64,000 nucleotides of DNA from Bradyrhizobium commune (GTDB lineage Bacteria > Pseudomonadota > Alphaproteobacteria > Rhizobiales > Xanthobacteraceae), in the NCBI RefSeq assembly GCF_015624505.1, contig NZ_CP061379.1, forward strand, positions 6,200,001 through 6,264,000, read 5' to 3'. The notes below the pieces were generated by a model. That model searched no databases and was not told the DNA's origin. It saw only the letters and a program-made list of their open reading frames with translations. The translations under genes were made by a program, and so were the position numbers. This document shows, one piece after another, positions 1 to 8,017 of the stretch. Position 1 is the stretch's first letter. Each line of letters begins with the position of its first letter.

Positions 1-344
1 CCGCCGTGCGCGCCACGCGCGAGGCACAGGTCGCGCATGGCCGCGACAAACTGCCGTCGATCCTGGGAACGCCGGCGGCAGGCGAAAGCGCCAGCGGCGA
101 GTTTTTTGACGGCAACACGGAGGTTGCGACCTTTCCGGGCGATTTGCCGGCGGACCCGGAGCCATTGTTCAACGGCTCCGATGCGTTCCGCGGCCTCTCG
201 ACCGAGGCCGCCGAAAAGAGCGATTTCCGCTTCCTGCGCTTCCGCCCGCCAAAGCTCGAACGCGAAGGCTCCGAAGAGCCGGTGCTGCCTCACATCCGCC
301 TCGACCGTGCCTTGCAGTTCCTGATCGGAGACAAGCTCGCATGA
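1..344 (+). CDS. ycjX: YcjX-family P-loop protein (DUF463), C-terminal part
   Basis: Only the last 113 or so codons are inside the window; the gene is cut by the left edge and the nucleotide-binding part is not visible. The readable tail, with the segment LPSILGTPAAGE and a final HIRLDRALQFLIGDKLA, resembles the end of YcjX proteins, which are GTPase-like, stress-associated, and in enterobacteria belong to the phage-shock regulon. The stop codon overlaps the ATG of the next gene by 4 bases (ATGA), so the two are translationally coupled, as expected for the ycjX-ycjF pair. The family call rests on the tail plus this neighbour. Confidence 0.8.
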   Translation, partial: AVRATREAQVAHGRDKLPSILGTPAAGESASGEFFDGNTEVATFPGDLPADPEPLFNGSDAFRGLSTEAAEKSDFRFLRFRPPKLEREGSEEPVLPHIRLDRALQFLIGDKLA

Positions 345-1369
345 ACGACCGATCCAAGCCACGGCGGCCGGCGACGTTCCGGCTCGACGATCCCGGCGTC
401 GTCGTCACCGAAGCCGACGAGACGGCGCGGCTCGGCCGCGGCACCATCCAGATCACGCCCGAGCCCGATCCGGCGATGCTGCCGGTCCCGATTGAAACGA
501 CGTTGCCGGCGCGGCGCGGATTTCCCTGGGGCGCGCTGTTCTGGTCCGGCCTCGCCGGACTGACGCTGCTCGGCGTCGGACTCGGCGTGGTCCATCTGAT
601 CGAAGATCTGTTTGCGCGCAGCGAGAGCCTTGGCTTCGTCGGACTTGCTCTTGCGTTCGTCACCACGCTTGCGCTCGCGGTGGTGATCGGGCGCGAAGCT
701 TTTGGTCTTGCGCGCCTGGCGACGATCGAGAAGCTGCACCAGCGTGCGGCCACGGTCCTTGCCAGCGACGACCGCAGGGAGAGCCGCGCCATCGTGCAGG
801 ATCTCATCAAGATCGCGCACCAGAACCCGCAGCTCGCGCGCGCCCGCGCCGCGCTGGAGAGCCATGCGGGCGAGATCATCGACGGCGCCGACATGATCCG
901 GCTCGCCGAGCGCGAGTTGATGGCACCGCTGGACGCCGAAGCGCGGCGGCTGGTATCGGTTGCCGCGCAGCGGGTCTCGATCGTCACCGCCGTTTCGCCG
1001 CGCGCGCTGATCGACGTGATGTTCGTGTTCGTCGCCTCGCTTCGCCTGATCCGCCAGCTCGCCCGCCTCTATGGCGGCCGGCCCGGCGCGCTCGGCATGA
1101 TCCGCCTGCTCCGCCACGTCATCGCGCATCTCGCCATCACCGGCGGCATGGCGGCAAGCGACAGCCTGGTGCAGCAGATGCTTGGTCACGGCATTGCGGC
1201 AAAGCTGTCGCAGCGCTTGGGCGAAGGCATGCTCAACGGGTTGCTGACGGCGCGGTTGGGATTGGCCGCAATCGACGTCACAAGGCCGCTGCCGTTCGCA
1301 GCGCTGCCACAGCCAAAGCTGTCGGACCTCGCGACGGATCTGTTGCGGAGGAAAGAGGACGAGGAGTAG
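341..1369 (+). CDS. YcjF / TIGR01620 family inner membrane protein (DUF697)
   Basis: A 342-residue protein. After a polar N-terminus of about 60 residues there are two hydrophobic helices, roughly residues 62-88 and 95-120. A long C-terminal region follows, rich in Arg and Ala, with the DUF697-type stretch around GGMAASDSLVQQMLGHG. YcjF proteins are membrane partners of the YcjX GTPase with a role in envelope stress; the molecular activity is unknown. The ATG lies inside the ycjX stop (ATGA overlap). Its last 92 bases overlap the 3' end of the convergent glycosyltransferase gene, so both termini are coding on both strands. Confidence 0.88.
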   Translation: MNDRSKPRRPATFRLDDPGVVVTEADETARLGRGTIQITPEPDPAMLPVPIETTLPARRGFPWGALFWSGLAGLTLLGVGLGVVHLIEDLFARSESLGFVGLALAFVTTLALAVVIGREAFGLARLATIEKLHQRAATVLASDDRRESRAIVQDLIKIAHQNPQLARARAALESHAGEIIDGADMIRLAERELMAPLDAEARRLVSVAAQRVSIVTAVSPRALIDVMFVFVASLRLIRQLARLYGGRPGALGMIRLLRHVIAHLAITGGMAASDSLVQQMLGHGIAAKLSQRLGEGMLNGLLTARLGLAAIDVTRPLPFAALPQPKLSDLATDLLRRKEDEE

Positions 1370-2930
1370 CTCCCAAGGCCAGCACGCGCCACTGAAAGAG
1401 CGGTGAGTCCTTCGGCGGCGAGAGCTCCGGCGTCCAGCCCGTTAATTTTTCCAGCACGTAGGTATCACTGAGAACGCCGCGCCAGCGGCGTTCGACCTGG
1501 CCAAGCTGCTCGCGCTTGGCGGGGATCGAATCCCACAACGGCGCATGATTGTCCGGCTCACGCCCGACATAGATGCCGGCGTGCCCCTTGATCCGATCCA
1601 TGCCCGGATCGCGGAAATCCTGGAAGCGGCCGCGCTCGTTGAGCTCAGTCACGGGGACACGGCCCCGGAACAGCCAGCGCATCATCGCGTAGGTACGGTA
1701 ATCCGTCGTCGCGATCCAGGTCGCGCCGGTCTCATCCAGCGCGGTCTGCACGCGTGCCGCGACCTGCTCGAAGCCGGCCTCGCCGCCGACCGGGTCGATC
1801 CTGCCAAGGAAGTTCCAGGGCGCTGCGACGTAATAGAGGAACACGATGACGACGAAGGCGATGCCCGAGATCACCGCCGTGTTGGCCCAGAAGATGCTCG
1901 TCCGGATCATCCGCGTCGACCAGCCGACCTTCGGCATCATTGCGAGATTGATCGCCGCGGCGGCGAAGCCTGCCGGCCACATGAACATCGGCCAGGTATC
2001 GCCCACCCGCAGCGTCATCGACTTCACGAGGAAATAGAGAAACGGCACCAGCACCGCGGTCGACAGCAGAATCGCAACCGGCTCACGCGTGCGAAAGCCG
2101 CGCCATGCCGTCATCACGAGGCCCGACAGCACCACCGGCAGCATGACGAAACCGACCAGGCCGAATTGCAGGCCGATATAGTCACCGAGGGTGCGCAGCG
2201 AGATGCCGTAATTGGTGGTGGCGCGCACACCCTGGAAGCGGAACGAGGCCCAGTCGTGCTGCGCATTCCAGATCAGGACCGGCGAGAACACGACGATCGC
2301 GATCAGCGCGGCGAGCCAGGGATAAGGGCTGCGCAGCCAGCGCCAATCCAGCACCAGAAGAAAGACAGCCACCGCCGGCGCGAACATGATCGCGGTGAAT
2401 TTCGACAGCAGCGACAGGCCGGCGAACAGGCCGGCGGCGAGCCACCAGCGTCCGTCGCCGCTCTGCGCCAACCGCACCAGCGACCACATCATCGCCACCG
2501 CGAACGGGATCATGGCAACGTCGGGGGCGACCTTGGCCATCAGCAACCCGTAATAGAGTGCCGCCTCCGGCATCAACACCGCGAGCACGACCGCGCGCGC
2601 ATCGTGGGTGAGGCGGCGGACGATGTCGGCGAGCAGGAGTTGCGTCACCAGCATCGCGACGATGCCGCCAAAGCGGACGCCGAGCGTGGTGTCGCCGAAG
2701 ATCGCGGTACCGAGGCGGATGAACCATGAGATCATCGGCGGATGATCGAGGAAGCTCAGCGCCGCCTCTTTCGACCAGGTCCAGTAATAGGCCTCGTCGG
2801 TGCGCAGCTCGATCGCGGAGGCATAGACGATGCGCAGCAGCGTCATCGCGGCGATGACGGCCACCGCCACGAGGATAGAACGGCGCGCGGCGCCGCCGGG
2901 CTTCACGATGATGTCGGGAGCGATCGTCAC
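1278..2930 (-). CDS. GT39/PMT-type membrane glycosyltransferase (ArnT-like)
   Basis: A 550-residue polytopic protein of the GT-C fold that would transfer a sugar from a polyprenyl-phosphate donor on the periplasmic side. The first periplasmic loop carries the signature RTDEAYYW with the catalytic-type Asp-Glu at residues 45-46, then LDHPPM. Eight or more hydrophobic helices follow, and a soluble C-terminal domain starts around residue 420. I place the start at GTG 2930, directly before TIAPDIIVKP; a longer frame exists upstream but runs through a palindromic repeat and is not protein-like. The acceptor cannot be deduced. The 3' end overlaps the convergent neighbour by 92 bases. Confidence 0.85.
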   Translation of the reverse strand: MTIAPDIIVKPGGAARRSILVAVAVIAAMTLLRIVYASAIELRTDEAYYWTWSKEAALSFLDHPPMISWFIRLGTAIFGDTTLGVRFGGIVAMLVTQLLLADIVRRLTHDARAVVLAVLMPEAALYYGLLMAKVAPDVAMIPFAVAMMWSLVRLAQSGDGRWWLAAGLFAGLSLLSKFTAIMFAPAVAVFLLVLDWRWLRSPYPWLAALIAIVVFSPVLIWNAQHDWASFRFQGVRATTNYGISLRTLGDYIGLQFGLVGFVMLPVVLSGLVMTAWRGFRTREPVAILLSTAVLVPFLYFLVKSMTLRVGDTWPMFMWPAGFAAAAINLAMMPKVGWSTRMIRTSIFWANTAVISGIAFVVIVFLYYVAAPWNFLGRIDPVGGEAGFEQVAARVQTALDETGATWIATTDYRTYAMMRWLFRGRVPVTELNERGRFQDFRDPGMDRIKGHAGIYVGREPDNHAPLWDSIPAKREQLGQVERRWRGVLSDTYVLEKLTGWTPELSPPKDSPLFQWRVLALGATPRPLSSATDPSRGPTALAVAALRTAAAL

Positions 2931-3255
2931 GGCCGCGCTTTTCCCCGACTTGGGAGGGGGAGTCAATGTTGGGGGCGTTGCGTCATATTTCCATGTTCGT
3001 CCCGGGGCGCGACGCAGTCGCGAGCCCGGGACCCATAACCACAGGGAGGGGTTGTGGCACGAGTTGATAACCACGAGTCTTCGCCAAACTACTCCCTGTG
3101 GTTATGGGTCCCGGATCGGCGCGCGCTTCGGGCGCGCCGATCCGGGACGACAGCGGTGGATACGGCTTGCCGCGCATGTGATCGGGGCTCCCGTTCACAG
3201 GCGGAATTTAACTCTCCGCTGGCTGTTCTCCTTGATGAACTGGTACAACCGAATC
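2931..3255. repeat. Intergenic region with long palindromic repeat (copy 1)
   Basis: This gap separates the divergent glycosyltransferase and cyclase genes. It contains a 23-bp perfect inverted repeat with arms 3026-3048 and 3092-3114. Each arm is flanked outside by a short local hairpin (around 3000-3027 and 3113-3160). The arm core, with CCCATAACCACAGGGAG, is shared with the other three copies in this window (14564, 19783, 25309). No coding potential is credible here, and a promoter for either neighbour must lie around the repeat. Confidence 0.75.
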
Positions 3256-4992
3256 ATGGCCGCCACCGCATCTTCACGATTGTCCGAACTCGTGCGCTCG
3301 ACCAGCGCGCGGCAGGTGCGGCTGGTCTGCGGCGTTATCCTGTTCGCCTATGTGGTCAGCCACTTCCTGAACCATGCGCTCGGCAACATCTCGGTCGACG
3401 CCATGCAGGTGGGGGTCTACTACCACACGATTTTCTGGCGGTTCCTCCCCGTGACGATCGTGTTCTATGGCGCGGCCCTCACCCATATGGGGCTCGGCGT
3501 CTATGCGCTGTACCAGCGCCGGGAGTTCCGCTGGAAGGCGATCGAACCGATCCAGCTCGTGCTGGGCCTGAGCATCCCCGCACTGATCATGGCGCATGTG
3601 ATCGGCGTGCGGCTCGGCCAGACGCTGTACGGCCACGAAAAGCTCTATCCGCAGGAGCTCTATCTGTTCTTCGTCGCCTCGCCCGGCCGGCTCTGGACGA
3701 TGACGACCCTGCTCATCATCGCCTGGGTGCACGGCTGCATCGGAATTTATTTCTGGCTCCGCCTCAAGCCGTTCTTCATCCGCGCCGCGCCGTTCCTGCT
3801 GGCGGCCGCGGTGCTGATTCCGACGCTGGCGCTGCTCGGCATCTACCAGGGCGGCCGTAGCGTCACCGCCGACAGCGAAGACGGAGAATGGCGCACGCAT
3901 AATTTCACGCAGCGCCAGGTCGGAACGGTCGCAGAGGCCGACACGCTCGACCGCATCACCGGCGGCCTCGTCATCGGCTATGTCGGCCTGCTCGGGCTGG
4001 TGTTGCTGGCGCGCGGCGTGCGCGGCTGGCGCGAGCGACGCGGCGGCATGATCGCGCTGTCTTACGGCAATGGAAAAACGGTGCGCGTGCCGAAAGGGCT
4101 CTCGGTGCTGGAGGCAAGCCTGCGCCATAACGTGCCGCATGCCAGCGTCTGCGGCGGCCGCGCCCGCTGCTCGACCTGCCGCATCCGTATCATCGGCGAC
4201 CATGGCGCTCTGCCGGAGCCGTCGCAGCGCGAGGCTTTCGTGCTCGCCCGCGTCGGCACGGCCGATCCCTCGATCAGGCTCGCCTGCCAGCTGCGGCCGG
4301 ACTGCGACCTCTCCTTCTTCCAGCTCTTCATGCCACATACGCTGTCGGCGAACGCGAATGCAACGTCGCCTGCTCGAATCGGTCAGGAGCGCTATCTCGT
4401 CAGCCTGTTCGTCGACATGCGCGGCTCGACGCAGCTCGCCGAGAAGCGGCTGCCGTTCGACACCGTCTTCATCGTCAACCGCTTCCTCGCAGCGGTGTCG
4501 CAAGCCGTGATCGAGAATGGCGGCCAGCCGAACCAGTTCGTCGGCGACGGCATGCTGGCGCTGTTCGGCCTGACCAGCGATCCGCAAGAAGCCTGCCGCC
4601 AGGCGCTGAAGGCCGTCGCCGGCATCGGCACCCATGTCGACGAGCTCAACGAGCTCCTGAGCCACGATCTGCGCCAGCCGATCCGCTTCGGCATCGGCGT
4701 CCATGGCGGCGAGGTGATCATCGGCGACATCGGCTATCGCGACCACATCGTCTTTACCGCGCTCGGCGATGCCGTCAATGTCGCAGCCCGCCTCCAGGAC
4801 ATGACCAAAACGCTGGCCTGCGAGGCGATCGTCTCGGAGGAGGTCCACCGCACCGCCGGCCTGCGCGACGACGCGCTGCCGCACCAGGAGGTCGCGATCC
4901 GCGGCCGCGACGAGCCGATGGTGGTGCGCGTCGTGGCGGACACGAGGAAATTGTCGGCCGTGATCGCACGCGGCGAGCGCGTCGCGGCGTAA
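3256..4992 (+). CDS. Membrane-bound [2Fe-2S] class III adenylate/guanylate cyclase
   Basis: A 578-residue protein with three parts. Residues 15-260 form a membrane domain of about six helices with several histidines in or beside the helices (SHFLNH, LTHMG, MAHVIG, WVHG), resembling a cytochrome b/SdhC-type fold. Residues 268-355 form a ferredoxin domain with Cys299, Cys305, Cys308 and Cys344, the plant-type 2Fe-2S spacing. Residues 375-560 form a class III cyclase domain with metal aspartates Asp387 (FVDMRGST) and Asp431 (VGDGMLALFG). It should make cAMP from ATP under redox control; that control is inference. An alternative ATG is at 3235; neither start has a strong ribosome binding site. 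Confidence 0.88.
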   Translation: MAATASSRLSELVRSTSARQVRLVCGVILFAYVVSHFLNHALGNISVDAMQVGVYYHTIFWRFLPVTIVFYGAALTHMGLGVYALYQRREFRWKAIEPIQLVLGLSIPALIMAHVIGVRLGQTLYGHEKLYPQELYLFFVASPGRLWTMTTLLIIAWVHGCIGIYFWLRLKPFFIRAAPFLLAAAVLIPTLALLGIYQGGRSVTADSEDGEWRTHNFTQRQVGTVAEADTLDRITGGLVIGYVGLLGLVLLARGVRGWRERRGGMIALSYGNGKTVRVPKGLSVLEASLRHNVPHASVCGGRARCSTCRIRIIGDHGALPEPSQREAFVLARVGTADPSIRLACQLRPDCDLSFFQLFMPHTLSANANATSPARIGQERYLVSLFVDMRGSTQLAEKRLPFDTVFIVNRFLAAVSQAVIENGGQPNQFVGDGMLALFGLTSDPQEACRQALKAVAGIGTHVDELNELLSHDLRQPIRFGIGVHGGEVIIGDIGYRDHIVFTALGDAVNVAARLQDMTKTLACEAIVSEEVHRTAGLRDDALPHQEVAIRGRDEPMVVRVVADTRKLSAVIARGERVAA

Positions 4993-5331
4993 GGCGAGCC
5001 ACAAGGGAGGCGGTGCGCCCCCTCTCCCGCTTGCGGGAGAGGGTGTCTCCACAATGGGACAGTCCCCAAGAGGACAGAACCCTCACCCGCGTGCGGGACG
5101 ATGCATCGCATCGCCCCGGGCGCAATCTCTCCTGCAAGCGGGAGAGGTGCACCGTCGTCGCGGCTACAGCTCTGCTCAATCTCATTGCAAACGTGACACC
5201 GCCTTGCTGCGTCGCAGCGGCATGGCGTGCTGCGAAAGCACGAATTGACTTCATCCGAGTCGTTGCGACAGATGGGCACGAGTCTCGCGGTGATGACCGC
5301 GAACCAACGGAAAGCTCCGGGAGGAGACTAC
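4993..5331. repeat. Intergenic region with two GGGAGAG-type hairpins
   Basis: This 339-base gap before the molybdoenzyme gene holds a near-perfect hairpin at 5019-5044 (stem CCCTCTCCC/GGGAGAGGG) and a second, weaker one of the same sequence family at 5127-5146. A related hairpin occurs at 46022-46045. The unit at 5019 follows the cyclase stop by 27 bases and could stop transcription, but no U-tract follows. I see no gene here; a frame continuing into the molybdoenzyme lacks a convincing start before 5332. Confidence 0.6.
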
Positions 5332-6531
5332 ATGTTCGATCGACGCGACCTGCTCAAAGGAGCGGGACTTGCCACACTTGCGACTGCACTGAACTCCACC
5401 AAAGCGCTGGCTCTCGACACCGTCACCCTGCCCTTCGCCAATGGCGAGCGGCCGCTGGTGAAATATCCGCAGAAGCGGCCGATGATCGGGCTCACCAGCC
5501 GGCCGCCCCAGCTCGAAACTCCCTTCGCGGTGTTCAACGACGGTCCGATCACGCCGAACAACGCGTTCTTCGTGCGCTATCACCTCGCCGATCTGCCCTA
5601 CAATCTCGACCCCGACAAGTTCACGCTCGAGATCAAGGGCAAGGTCGACAAGCCGCTCAAGCTCTCGCTCAAAGACATCAGGAAGATGAAGGCGACCGAG
5701 ATCGTCGCCGTGAATCAGTGCTCCGGCAACAGCCGCGGCCTCGTAGAGCCGCGCGTCGCCGGCGGCCAGCTCGCCAACGGCGCGATGGGCAATGCGCGCT
5801 GGCGCGGCGTGCCGCTGAAGACCCTGCTCGACATGGCAGGCGTGCAGGCCGGCGCCAAGCAGGTTACCTTCGGCGGCATGGACGGCCCGGTCAGTGACAA
5901 GACGCCGGATTTCGTCAAGGCGCTCGACCTCGATCATGCCGCCGACGGCGAGGTGATGCTGGCCTACGGCATGAACGGCGAGGACCTGCCGTTCCTCAAC
6001 GGCTTTCCACTGCGCCTGATCGTGCCCGGCTATTACGGCACCTACTGGGTCAAGCATCTCAACGAGATCACCGTCATCGACAATGTCTATGATGGCTTCT
6101 GGATGAAGGGGGCCTATCGCATTCCCGATACGCCGAACAATTCGATCGAGCCCGGCACCACTCCCAAGGCGACGATCCCGATCAACCGCTTCACTATCCG
6201 CTCCTTCATCACCAGCGTCCCCGACGGCACCAAGCTGAAGCCAGGCCGCACCACGCTGCGCGGCATCGCCTTCGACGGCGGCAAGGGCATCAAGGATGTT
6301 TCGGTCTCCACCGATGGTGGCAAGACCTGGACGTCTGCCAAGCTCGGCAAGGATTTGGGCAACTACTCCTTCCGCGAATGGAAGCTGCCGGTGAAGCTCG
6401 CCGCGGGCTCCTACGAGCTCAAGGTGCGCGCCACCGGCAATTCCGGCGAGACGCAGCCGGATACGCCGCGCTGGAACCCGGCGGGTTATTTGCGCAACGT
6501 CGTCGAAACCACCCGCGTCAGCGTCGCCTGA
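5332..6531 (+). CDS. sorA: Sulfite dehydrogenase-like molybdopterin oxidoreductase (SorA/SoxC family)
   Basis: A 399-residue exported molybdoenzyme that probably oxidises sulfite to sulfate in the periplasm and passes electrons to the cytochrome encoded next. The N-terminus DRRDLLKGAG followed by a hydrophobic stretch is a twin-arginine signal. The molybdenum-binding cysteine is Cys130 in NQCSGNSR, followed by the pterin-binding region (NARWRGVPLKTLLD). The C-terminal part from about residue 290 is the Ig-like dimerisation domain (VSTDGGKTW). ATG 5332 is chosen because GGAGGAG precedes it and it begins the Tat signal. The cytochrome gene begins 11 bases after the stop. Another substrate, such as a related S- or N-oxide, cannot be excluded. 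Confidence 0.87.
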   Translation: MFDRRDLLKGAGLATLATALNSTKALALDTVTLPFANGERPLVKYPQKRPMIGLTSRPPQLETPFAVFNDGPITPNNAFFVRYHLADLPYNLDPDKFTLEIKGKVDKPLKLSLKDIRKMKATEIVAVNQCSGNSRGLVEPRVAGGQLANGAMGNARWRGVPLKTLLDMAGVQAGAKQVTFGGMDGPVSDKTPDFVKALDLDHAADGEVMLAYGMNGEDLPFLNGFPLRLIVPGYYGTYWVKHLNEITVIDNVYDGFWMKGAYRIPDTPNNSIEPGTTPKATIPINRFTIRSFITSVPDGTKLKPGRTTLRGIAFDGGKGIKDVSVSTDGGKTWTSAKLGKDLGNYSFREWKLPVKLAAGSYELKVRATGNSGETQPDTPRWNPAGYLRNVVETTRVSVA

Positions 6532-6542
6532 GGAGAATTATC

Positions 6543-6863
6543 ATGCAGCGCATCGTTCTCCTTATCGTCGCCCTGGCCGTCGGTTTTGCATCGCTTGCGA
6601 CCGGCCCCGCCGTGACCGCGTCGCCCGTCAACTACCAGATCCCGGACGAGGTCGCCGCGTTCAAGCCCGGCCCCAATCTCGAAATCGTGCAGGGCAATTG
6701 CACCGCCTGCCACTCGGCCGACTACATCAACACGCAGCCGCAGATGAAGGACAAGAAAGGCTTCTGGCAGGCTGAAGTGACCAAGATGATCAAGGTCTAC
6801 GGCGCGCCGATCGACGATGCCGACGTCGGCAAGATCGTCGACTATCTGGCCGCGACTTATTGA
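6543..6863 (+). CDS. Small periplasmic c-type cytochrome (SorB-like)
   Basis: A 106-residue protein with a Sec signal peptide ending near TGPAVTAS (about residue 27). It has one heme attachment site, CTACH at Cys53-Cys56-His57, and ends in YLAATY; methionines in the second half could supply the sixth ligand. It follows the molybdoenzyme by 11 bases with GAGGAGAA as ribosome binding site, so it is very likely the electron acceptor subunit of that sulfite dehydrogenase-type complex. Confidence 0.87.
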   Translation: MQRIVLLIVALAVGFASLATGPAVTASPVNYQIPDEVAAFKPGPNLEIVQGNCTACHSADYINTQPQMKDKKGFWQAEVTKMIKVYGAPIDDADVGKIVDYLAATY

Positions 6864-7071
6864 CGGAGGGCGGGACGTGCGCGGGCCAATTGACCGCGAA
6901 ACGGGCAAAACCGGTAAAAACGCCGCGAAGTTGAGCGATTTTCCGCAGATTGCCGATGTGGTTTGATCTACCAAGCCCGCCACATTCCGCGTATCCTGTT
7001 AGGACCGAACCGGCCGGTTGGCGGGGACTGGCGGTTCGCGATCTCGGAGGAAGACCCGCGGAGAAGACGTG

Positions 7072-7272
7072 ATGGCTAAAGGTACGGTCAAGTGGTTCAA
7101 TCCGACGAAGGGTTATGGATTTATCCAGCCTGCGTCGGGCGGCAAGGATGTGTTCGTGCATATCTCGGCAGTGCAGAAGGCCGGTCTGTCCTCCCTCAAC
7201 GAGGGCCAGACGGTCGAGTATGAAGAGATCGCAAACCGGGGCAAGACGTCCGCAGAGAACCTCAAAGTATAA
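7072..7272 (+). CDS. Cold shock protein (CspA family)
   Basis: A 66-residue single OB-fold protein. It has the first RNA-binding motif KGYGFI (RNP1 type) and the second VFVHIS (RNP2). Such proteins bind single-stranded nucleic acid and act as RNA chaperones. The ATG at 7072 follows GGAGAAGACGTG. The 208 bases between the cytochrome stop and this start contain no gene and probably include a long leader, which is usual for csp mRNAs. Confidence 0.95.
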   Translation: MAKGTVKWFNPTKGYGFIQPASGGKDVFVHISAVQKAGLSSLNEGQTVEYEEIANRGKTSAENLKV

Positions 7273-7291
7273 GCCCGCTGGCGTTTGCTGC

Positions 7292-7311
7292 CTCCCGGAT
7301 TGATCCGGGAG
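7292..7311 (+). terminator. Hairpin downstream of the cold shock gene
   Basis: Stem CTCCCGG/CCGGGAG with a 6-base loop, 19 bases after the csp stop. The sequence after it is only moderately T-rich (AAAATTTT about 11 bases later), so it is a weak candidate for intrinsic termination. Confidence 0.45.
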
Positions 7312-7441
7312 TGGGGCCAAGAAAATTTTAGAAGACGATCAGTGCATTCGACGACAGGCGTTGCGATTGCGCACGGTAGGCTATTTGCCCGTAGAGATCG
7401 CGGTTCAGCGCCACAGCAATGACAATCGCGACCGCATGTCG

Positions 7442-7903
7442 TCAGCCCACCGGCAACGGTGCGTCGCGCTTGATCTCCTCCATCACCGCATAGGTGCGCG
7501 TCTCGCGCACGCCCGGCATCGACAGCAAGGTCTCGCCGAGGAAGCGTCGATACGCGGTCATGTCGGCAAGCCGCGCCTTCACGAGATAGTCGAAGCCTCC
7601 GGCAACCATGTGACACTCCAGCACCTCGGGCGCGAGTTTCACCGCGCGCGCAAAACGCTCGAAATTATCCGGCGTGGTCTTGTCGAGCAGCACCTCGACG
7701 AACACCAATAGGCCAAGACCGAGCCGGTGCGGATTGAGCCTGGCGCCATAGCCTTCGACAAATCCTTCTCGCTGGAGCCGCTTCAGCCGCTCGCCGATCG
7801 AGGTCGGCGACAGCCCGATGCGCTCGGCGAGTTCGACATTGGCGATTCGCCCATCCTCCTGCAAAATGGAGAGAATTTTGCGGTCGATTCGATCGAGTTC
7901 CAT
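7442..7903 (-). CDS. Lrp/AsnC-family transcriptional regulator, probable PutR
   Basis: A 153-residue regulator. Residues 1-60 form the winged helix-turn-helix (ILSILQEDGRIANVELAERIGLSPTSIGERLKRL). Residues 70-150 form the ligand-binding RAM domain (VAGGFDYLVKARLADM). It is transcribed away from putA with 114 bases between the start codons. In alphaproteobacteria this arrangement is typical of the proline-responsive activator of putA, so a role as PutR is the best inference; the sequence itself shows only the family. Confidence 0.9.
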   Translation of the reverse strand: MELDRIDRKILSILQEDGRIANVELAERIGLSPTSIGERLKRLQREGFVEGYGARLNPHRLGLGLLVFVEVLLDKTTPDNFERFARAVKLAPEVLECHMVAGGFDYLVKARLADMTAYRRFLGETLLSMPGVRETRTYAVMEEIKRDAPLPVG

Positions 7904-8017
7904 AATTTCTACGTTATATTGGCTATCTAGCTTCGGTTTCTAAGGCAAACTCGCTAATTTGTCTATCGAACTACGGTCATGCGGACCTTATCGTGGGTGG
8001 AAGCCACAGGACACGCC
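7904..8017. promoter_or_regulatory. Divergent lrp-type regulator/putA promoter region
   Basis: This 114-base spacer between the two ATG codons is much more A+T-rich than its surroundings (for example TAATTTCTACGTTATATTGG at 7903-7922). It must hold both promoters and the operator of the Lrp-type regulator. I cannot pick out a single clear operator. The putA ATG at 8018 is preceded by ACAGGA. Confidence 0.6.

Noticed and set aside
3055..3072. A sigma-54 promoter starting TGGCACG before the cyclase gene
   Set aside because: The -24 half fits but the following TTG is two bases too near and GC is missing; the site lies in the palindromic repeat.
3274..5052. A 592-codon open frame antisense to the cyclase gene
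   Set aside because: High G+C in third positions keeps the opposite strand open. The sense frame has complete cyclase and ferredoxin motifs; the antisense product is rich in Arg, His and Asp with no domain. The same reasoning applies to long antisense frames over the molybdoenzyme, carboxylase, amidase, tex and activator genes.
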